DNA from: Lentinula raphanica
Taxonomy: Eukaryota > Basidiomycota > Agaricomycetes > Agaricales > Omphalotaceae
Assembly (NCBI GenBank): GCA_027919835.1
Contig: JANVFP010000044.1
Location: forward strand, 62,001-126,000
DNA: 64,000 nt
Direction of reading: 5' to 3'
The notes below the pieces were generated by a model. That model ran no database searches, was not told the DNA's origin, and saw only the letters and a list, made by a program, of their open reading frames with translations. How positions within the stretch are numbered: position 1 is the first letter of the stretch; every line of letters starts with the position of its first letter. A program made the position numbers and the translations under genes. This document shows, one piece after another, positions 57,796-64,000 of the stretch.

Positions 57796-58697
57796 AAGAG
57801 TCCGTTCGGCAACCGGAATCCGGATTTTGATGAGATTTTGCCAAGATTTTGCCAGCGCGATTTGTGCTTGACCGCTAACGAGGTATAAAGTCAGTTCTTA
57901 GTATAATGCCTTATGACAGGTCACTTGGCACGAACACAGAGTACGACTTCACGGATTTGTCAGTCAAATTGTATTTATAGCGAGGTGTGGGGCATTGTCA
58001 GAGATTCCGCACTATCTTATATCTCAAGTCGAACGCAGTCTTGTAAGATCTTTTCGATCAGCAATACTGGTCAGCAGAACAAAGTGACACGGAGATACCA
58101 GTCATAAGATCTGGACTAAGGGGTTTGTTTTGAGTGGCTTCCACTCGGATAAGGGTTTTTAGGCTCGGAAAGCAACGGGGTACCAGACGTTATGGTAGAC
58201 CAATCGATTCTGCTCCCGGGTGAAGCAGTACTGATCACTATTGTCAGTAAAACCTCGAAGATCACGCAGATCACCAATCACTACGTGTCAACTTGAACAG
58301 AGCCACCAAAACTCTGCACGTTCACTCGGCACAACCTGAGACCAAGTCCTCTGTATCTCCGGAACGGAGTCTACCTTCAACTAGCAAGTGACAGACACCA
58401 AGTCAAACCACTCAAAAGTCGGGCTTATTGCGATGAAGTAACACACTTAATCTGCAAGGTCCGGTACGGCTTAGAAGCCTTTACTCCCACATATGGATGA
58501 AAAGGATTACCAGTTCAGAGAGATCTGGGTGCGAAACTTATTTCATTTGTGCGGATACAGGTCTTTAAGTACACTACCAAAGTCCAATACCCGTATTTGT
58601 CCTTGATCTAGTAGATCTAGCTATTTCTACGGACGGAGTCCGATAATATACACTTAAATAGTAGAATATGACTGAAATGATACAAACATGCAAGGAA

Positions 58698-58895
58698 CAT
58701 CAGAAAAAGTACCTCAGCTCCAAAGACTCTAGAGACACCCCCCAAAAGCCCTGAGATCTTTGAAGTGCTCCAGAGAATCTGAAAGCACTTTGAGGATGCC
58801 TGGAGAAACTCAGGATGCTTTCAAAATCTCTGGTGTCTCCAGGCTTTGGGGGGGTGTCTCTGAAGACTCCAGAGCCAGGAACATTTTTCCTGATG
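58698..58895. mobile_element. CATCAGG-MITE, copy M4, nested in the Harbinger element
   Basis: 198 bp, nearly identical to M1 (first bases CATCAGAAAAAG against CATCAGGAAAAG), with AA on both sides. Its place inside the Harbinger element shows that it inserted later. Confidence 0.85.
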
Positions 58896-59711
58896 AAATA
58901 GTAAGGAAAACAGAGAAAAAGATGAAACTTGTCTGTATTTCATTGTACTTTCGCCAGATCTAGAAGATCAAGCAAGTTCCGACCATGGTCTGTGCAGCAT
59001 CCACATGCTAGGGTGCCTAACTTGTCAGAGTGGCTCCTGCCTGTGTTGCTCAAGTGTTTCCGACGAATTTGCTTCCGCGGAATAGTAGTGGTCTTCCCAA
59101 GTTAATGAGATGGACTCGTAACAGTGGTTGATCTCGCAGATCAGGTTGGTCTGGTCCATAGCTTTCGAACGGTATGCATATAGCCTGGTGTTCTGGAGCA
59201 GACAACGGGGATAAATGCTTCAGAAGTGTTTTCCGTAGGTTTCCGCGCATTTCCGTGAGTGCTGGTCAAAGCTGTACATAGCATATGCTATATCCCAGTT
59301 TAGAACATGAACATATGTGTGTTTCCCCTGTGGGTTTCACCCGTACTGCCACGGAAATACTAGATCATCATGTTTCCGACGGTTTCCGCTACTTTGCGTA
59401 GGGTTTCCGTGTGGTAACTCATCCGGATAGGTTCTCATCGTGTCTGATCGGCTGGATCAAGTGAAATTTCCGTCATCACAGCCAAGTACCAAACTCAGTT
59501 GTGCCGATCCGGCAGATCTTGAGACTAAGTCGATATTCCCTTGGTGTGCTCGTACCAGTAGTCAGCATTCTTGAAGGATCCCCGACCAAGGGTGCGAGCA
59601 ATAGCTCTAAGTGGATATTCATGGCTGATCCTGCCAAAGGATCTGTATCCTAGCTTATACTGATACAAGTTTGACTGCTAGTTCGGGCTCACTACAGTCC
59701 TTATTGATACT

Positions 59712-61126
59712 ATGCAACGGTCTAAGTTGATCTTTTTGATCATTGCATGCCTGCGCAGAAAAACTGCGCAACACCGCCAACTGCCAACACATTCTGTTCA
59801 GTTTTACTTGTCTCCATGCCTCTCCCACCTGATCGTGCACATATCTGAAGAATCCTTGCTATCTCTTATTACTATTTTACTGTTGTTGCATTGACAGTGG
59901 TCCTGTATGCCACACCCGGATATTGGGCTCAAGAGTATCACACATCAAAGCTCTCTGGTGCAGAATGGGTAGAGGAACTGCTTCTTGGACACCCAGACCG
60001 GATCTATACCGAGCTTGGAATGCGAGTGCATGTTTTCACTGCATTTGTCTTTGAGCTGCAGTTATGTGGTATATCTGACTCTCGGTATGTCACATTGGAG
60101 GAGAAAGCAGCCATCTTTCTCTACTCATGTGTCACTGGTCTTTCTGTGCGACATGTTGGTGAATGGTTTCAACGTTCTAATGAAACTATATCCAAGTGAG
60201 TTTTGTATATACTGATACTGCAATGGACACTGATATGGGCCACAGATATTTCCACGAGATACTTTTTGCAGTATCCTCAGATCCATTCTATTAACATTTT
60301 GTTGTTCTTCCAACCAACGAGGATCCTCCAAATATGACTCTGGCATCTAATCCCAAGCTCTGGCCATTCTTTGAAGATGCAGTTGGTGCAATTGATGGAA
60401 CACATATCCATTGCTGTCCATCTGCAGAAGAACGACAAGCTGCCCATAATTGCAAAGGCTTCTTGAGCCAGAATTGTCTTGCATGCTGCTCACTGGATTT
60501 GAAGTTCCTATACTTTGTCAGTGGGCATGATGGCTCTACCGCAGATGCCTATATGTATGACCATGCTTGGCGTACCAACTTTCCTGTTCCTGCTGGAAAA
60601 TACTACCTCGCAGATGCAGGCTTTGGTCATTGTGATGCTCTTCTTGTTCCTTATTGTGGTGTGCGATATCATCTTGCTGAATGGGGGCGGGCTGCAGTAT
60701 GGTATGTTTTTCTGGGTTCCCACTTTGTATGCTCAATGATTCATGATCAATTTTTCAAGGCCTGCAAATCGTGAGGAGCTGTTCAACTTACAACATGCTT
60801 TAGCCCGCAACTGCATTGAACACATATTTGGTGTAGTCAAGAAACATTGGACCATTCTTGTTCATGCTCCACAGTATGACATGGGGATTCAGGCTCGGAT
60901 TTCCCCTGGGTTAGCTGCTGTTCACAATTTTATCATGACCAAGGATAGCTCTGATATTGACAACTTCGACAATGCCTGGGATCCGGCACCAGGATATGCT
61001 GATCCTAATGTTGGCTTACAAGGTGATCTTGTTGAAGGGCTTATCTCAAATGTAGAAAAATCCCGAGCAGAAAAACAACGAGATTATATTGCACAAGCAA
61101 TGTGGGATAGCCAAAAACTGCAATAG
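59712..61126 (+). pseudogene. PIF/Harbinger transposase (DDE), one nonsense codon
   Basis: The N-terminal part starts MQRSKLIFLIIACLRR at 59712; the join to the next block (from about 59860, LYATPGYWAQEYHTSKLSG) needs an intron or a frameshift that I could not fix. Then come the helix-turn-helix part (EEKAAIFLYSCVTGLSVRHVGEWFQRS), an intron (60197 to about 60244, gtgagt/ccacag), and the DDE core: GAIDGTHIHC (first Asp), LADAGFGH (second Asp), and CIEHIFGVVKKHW (Glu) after a second intron (60702-60759). Between the HTH and DDE blocks the frame reads SSDPFY, then TAA, then HFVVLPTNEDPP, all in one frame, so the gene has a premature stop. It ends with TAG at 61124. Confidence 0.8.
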
Positions 61127-61129
61127 ACC

Positions 61130-61387
61130 GAGAGTACTATCTGTATTTGTCCATACTGCCTTTGTAGGTGCCACTTCTGTTGCTTCTGAGTTGGTGGAGA
61201 GTTGGTGAGTGTCTGCTGAGGATTGTGGTGCATCTATAATTGGTGTATTGCGCTTTTTTCCCTTGCGAGTTTTGGAAACAGCAGGACCTGAATTATGAGC
61301 CTCTTTTAGCATGATAAGCAATGCTGTGTCATTCATAATACCTTCGGGAGGTAGCGGGATGCTTTCTGGATCAGGATTGTTGCTCAT
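61130..61387 (-). pseudogene. Truncated Myb/SANT-like second gene of the Harbinger element
   Basis: From ATG at 61387 the frame has a Ser/Thr-rich lead and then KAVWTNTDSTLGLL, the start of the Myb/SANT-like DNA-binding domain that Harbinger elements encode next to the transposase. The domain breaks off after about 14 residues and the frame then runs antisense into the transposase end. The rest of the domain has been deleted. Confidence 0.6.
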
Positions 61388-61515
61388 TATGATGTAGAAG
61401 TGTCAGACAATGTAAAGAAATGCGGACAGAGTACAAGAGGAGTACGAAACAGTACAGAAAAGGCGCTGGCAAAATCCTGGCAAAATCCGGATTCCAGTTG
61501 CTGAATGGACTCTAA

Positions 61516-61667
61516 TCTTGTACCCAGATGTTCTAGGACACTCCAGCATCCTAGTGCTGCGAAAATACAGACATAAACATCCGTACAAACAAAAACAAAC
61601 ATTATGATCGTGTCCTAGAACATCTGGTGCACTTTGATTGGCAGGGGGCACCTCGATACACAGCCAC
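61516..61667. other. Spacer between the Harbinger element and the candidate Plavaka end
   Basis: It contains a partial inverted repeat of 'catctggt-cact' and 'gatgttctaggacact' words (61527-61545 against 61612-61632). Nothing else is recognised. Confidence 0.3.
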
Positions 61668-61829
61668 CACTAGCGTGACACCGAGACGCCCAAAAGACGC
61701 TTGCTTTTTGAGCTATTTTGATGTTGACCATGCATTTACTTGTGATATTTGACTATTAAACCTGGACAATTATTGTCTCCAGGTAGCTACTAGATAATAC
61801 AAGTCTTAACATCAGGAAAAAGTCTTTCA

Positions 61830-61990
61830 CCTCAAAGTAACCTCAAGTTAACTGGGGTATAGGCTTTTACTTGGGTTACCCAAGTCACTCAAGTAGACTT
61901 GAGTCAACCTGAGTGACTTAGAGTAACTTGAAGATTGAGTCTATACTTAAGTTGATTCAGTTTGATTCAGCATACTTGAGTTGTACAGAA
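61830..61990. repeat. Cluster of short CTCAAGT/ACTTGAG repeats
   Basis: 'actcaagt', 'acttgagt' and 'aagtcactc' words recur on both strands about ten times in 160 bases, just behind the stop of the Plavaka gene. They resemble subterminal repeats of a transposon. Confidence 0.5.
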
Positions 61991-62005
61991 GAAGTCCAAT
62001 AATTA

Positions 62006-64000
62006 TTACTCTCTGTATAATGTCTTGTAAGTATATAAACTACTCCAATTATTAACTAGAAAATGTGTCGCATGATCAAGAACATTAGAGGAAGTCCATA
62101 TAGTATGTTTGGAACTATTTCTATCATGCCTAGGAATAAGCATACAGCTTTGGCGTATATTGGACAAAGGAATAATAGACCAAGGAACAATACCGTCTAT
62201 CAAAGGTAATTTATGGACACAGGCCATGTTGTGAGTACTTTGGTCCACAAGAGTTTGTGTAGGAGGACTATACCATTCTATATATGCTAAAACAGTAGAA
62301 GGCCACCACGTAGGTGATGGACCTTTGTGAGAGCCTATAAGGCTAAGCTGAGAAGGTAAACGAAAAAGAATTTTGACTCTACCAATTCTGGTACCAGAGA
62401 AGCTTGTAGCTTCAGCTGAATCTCCTGTGAGAACTACCACTGTATCAAACCTACCACCTTTCAATGGGCTAGCCTTGACTACATCCATAAGGGTACTGTC
62501 TTCATCCAAAGTTTCCGGGGAGAACTTGAAAGAGTAGTAGACGTCCAAGTGATTGAAAGGCAATTGCTTGTATAGACTATCTTCCACATCTCTTCGATTA
62601 GAACCTGGCTTCAGCATAGCCAAGTAACGTTTGAGATTAGAAGAGAAAAAAGGAACCCTATGGCCCAGCTCTATGGAAGATAGTGTTTTATTTGGAGCAG
62701 TGGGTTCTTTAGGTAGGAAGAGCCGTATATTTGATGCCTCAGATGAGTCCATAGGGAAAGAAGAAGTGGTAGAGTCCAAAGAGGAATTCTGGAAGCGTTG
62801 GCGCTCCAATATCCATGATAATTCCTTGTTAAAGGACTGGACATTCTCCTGACGAGCCAACCATTTTGTCATTTGAGGAAATTCATCCCTTTTGTTAGAT
62901 GCCCTCCATCCTTTTTTAGCAAAATCAATGTGAAGACGCTTAAACATCTCCGTATTGTAGTTATCTGTACAACCAAAAAAGCGTATCATCTCAACATAAT
63001 GTTGAAGGGAATGGAATTTGGGAATATTGAGATCCTCGTGAACAGAAAGATCAATAAATGATGCTTTCTTGGTGTGCCAGAGATTGAGAGAGTCTGTCAT
63101 GTAGGATAGAGTATCCTCGTCGTGGGTAGTGTATTGAGCTAAGTAGATAAAATCTAAAATAGCTCTCACAGCAGTAAGAGCGTTCCTTGGCATATCTGAT
63201 CCCACGAGGCATCCTAAAAGGATCTTCCCCATGTTTTTGCGCTCAGATCCAGATATTTGGGAAAGAGCTGATATGCCATTTTTGAAATGACGAACACCGT
63301 AAGAAGGAGGAAGGCAACGTATTCGGCGATCTAACTCTTGGTTTCCTAGAATATCCTGACACCAAGAGATAAGGTGTTTGAGAACCCCTTGGTATAGTTG
63401 ATGTAGAACGTCTGGTGTTATACTGAAGTGTATATCCGTAAAGGGAAGATCATCCCAAAAAGGACGATAAACGTAGCCAGATACCTCCTTTTCCATACAG
63501 AAGGCAAAGTACTGGGAGGAAGAAGAAGTCGAGCTACGAGCTTCAGCCATGACTTCCAGCGTCCACTCCTTCGTTCTCTTGGGAAAGCGATCTGGACTAC
63601 TCAGGTCTGCAGCAGTTACCTGACACTTGGGACAGGTTCCGTACTTTGAACAAGTCACTAGACATTGTTCTGGAAAGTCTGCCACGTAGCTGGCAAGGAT
63701 AGGATGCACTAGCCTGACTGTTCCATCCCCGCTGGCCAGCTCAACACCTAGTCTTCCAGCTTCCTGCAAAGGAGAAAAGATAATTCTCATAGCTTCGTGG
63801 AAAAGACGTTGATAACGTGAGCTGAGTTCTCTTTTGGGTAGAACGTCCTTGGCCATTTTGTCTACAGGCAGATAAGCGAGAAGAATACAAGCTTGCTGTG
63901 AAGGTTTTCTACGTAGAGCTTTTGGTATGTTGCCTAGAGTGAGATATACGGGATAGGCCTGCTTGCTACCGGAAAACTGAGTAAGCTGAGTTTTATCCGT
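62006..64000 (-). CDS. Plavaka-type transposase (CACTA/CMC superfamily), 5' end outside the window
   Basis: The frame is open from the right edge of the window to the stop at 62006 (664 codons seen). It begins TDKTQLTQFSGSKQAYPVYLTLGNI, the conserved Plavaka block, followed by RRKPSQQACILLAYLP, then GDGTVRLVHPILASYVADFPEQCLVTC with the CPKC zinc-type pair, FTDIHFSITPDVLHQLYQG, and FHSLQHYVEMIRFFGCTDNYNTEMFKRLHIDFAKKGWRASNKRDEF. These are the signature parts of Plavaka transposases of Agaricomycetes, a fungal lineage of the CACTA (EnSpm) group. No stop or frameshift is seen, so this copy may still encode an active enzyme. A CACTAGCG terminus at 61668 may be its left end. Confidence 0.85.
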   Translation of the reverse strand, partial: TDKTQLTQFSGSKQAYPVYLTLGNIPKALRRKPSQQACILLAYLPVDKMAKDVLPKRELSSRYQRLFHEAMRIIFSPLQEAGRLGVELASGDGTVRLVHPILASYVADFPEQCLVTCSKYGTCPKCQVTAADLSSPDRFPKRTKEWTLEVMAEARSSTSSSSQYFAFCMEKEVSGYVYRPFWDDLPFTDIHFSITPDVLHQLYQGVLKHLISWCQDILGNQELDRRIRCLPPSYGVRHFKNGISALSQISGSERKNMGKILLGCLVGSDMPRNALTAVRAILDFIYLAQYTTHDEDTLSYMTDSLNLWHTKKASFIDLSVHEDLNIPKFHSLQHYVEMIRFFGCTDNYNTEMFKRLHIDFAKKGWRASNKRDEFPQMTKWLARQENVQSFNKELSWILERQRFQNSSLDSTTSSFPMDSSEASNIRLFLPKEPTAPNKTLSSIELGHRVPFFSSNLKRYLAMLKPGSNRRDVEDSLYKQLPFNHLDVYYSFKFSPETLDEDSTLMDVVKASPLKGGRFDTVVVLTGDSAEATSFSGTRIGRVKILFRLPSQLSLIGSHKGPSPTWWPSTVLAYIEWYSPPTQTLVDQSTHNMACVHKLPLIDGIVPWSIIPLSNIRQSCMLIPRHDRNSSKHTIWTSSNVLDHATHFLVNNWSSLYTYKTLYRE

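Larger units (their letters stand above)
57798..61512. mobile_element. PIF/Harbinger DNA transposon, 3,715 bp
   Basis: Terminal inverted repeats GAGTCC-TTC-GCAAC-GG then AATCCGGATTTTG lie at both ends, each bordered by TAA (57795-57797 and 61513-61515). A 3-bp TWA target duplication is diagnostic for PIF/Harbinger. The 3' half holds the transposase; a truncated Myb-like frame runs antisense at its end, the usual two-gene layout. Eight or more TTTCCG motifs cluster at 59050-59470, possible transposase sites. MITE M4 is nested at 58698-58895. Confidence 0.9.

Overview
The window reads as nuclear DNA of a mushroom-forming basidiomycete (Agaricomycetes). Genes are split by many short introns (about 45-150 nt), and the families are typical of that group: DUF6535 membrane proteins, Rds1/ferritin-like secreted proteins, MYND-finger and F-box paralogues, a NACHT-ankyrin protein, and Plavaka, PIF/Harbinger and Copia transposons. 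No bacterial, organellar, rRNA, tRNA or CRISPR feature was recognised. All intron/exon models here are hand-made from splice signals and frame.

Layout. 0-1.3 kb: a non-autonomous CACTA-like element. 1.6-9.8 kb: three minus-strand MYND-finger paralogues (A, B, C) with duplicated flanks; between B and C lie an F-box/LRR-like gene and a five-exon EMC8/9 gene that no long reading frame reveals. 10.5-12 kb: an inverted-repeat element full of GTTTAAAC motifs. 13.5-26.4 kb: an intact Rds1-like gene, its decayed copy, and three minus-strand DUF6535 genes. 26.5-31.3 kb: an unclassified repeated segment, an AT-rich inverted-repeat element and a TA-flanked MITE. 31.4-33.8 kb: a fourth DUF6535 gene on the plus strand in AT-rich DNA. 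34.6-41 kb: another TA-flanked MITE, a 5'-decayed Yta7/ATAD2-type bromodomain gene with a 640-codon open frame, and a second copy of the unclassified segment.

41.7-53.6 kb: MITEs, then a NACHT-ankyrin gene split by a Copia retrotransposon with indistinguishable 313-bp LTRs. Leaving out the element and one copy of a 4-bp target duplication gives one continuous 1,214-residue frame, so the insertion is young. 54.1-56.8 kb: a second, clearly dead Yta7 copy carrying a MITE whose empty site is seen in the first copy. 57.8-61.5 kb: a complete PIF/Harbinger element (TAA target duplication) with a nonsense-mutated transposase and a nested MITE. 61.7-64 kb: a Plavaka (CACTA-type) transposase running off the right edge.

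The genes do not form an operon or pathway. The window is an accessory region in which small lineage-specific families duplicate in place while transposons insert and decay. Housekeeping-type genes are few: EMC8/9 appears intact, and Yta7 survives only as fragments. GC-rich and AT-rich blocks alternate: DUF6535 copy 4, the NACHT-ankyrin gene and the Harbinger and Plavaka genes favour A/T-ending codons more than the genes at 5-26 kb do.
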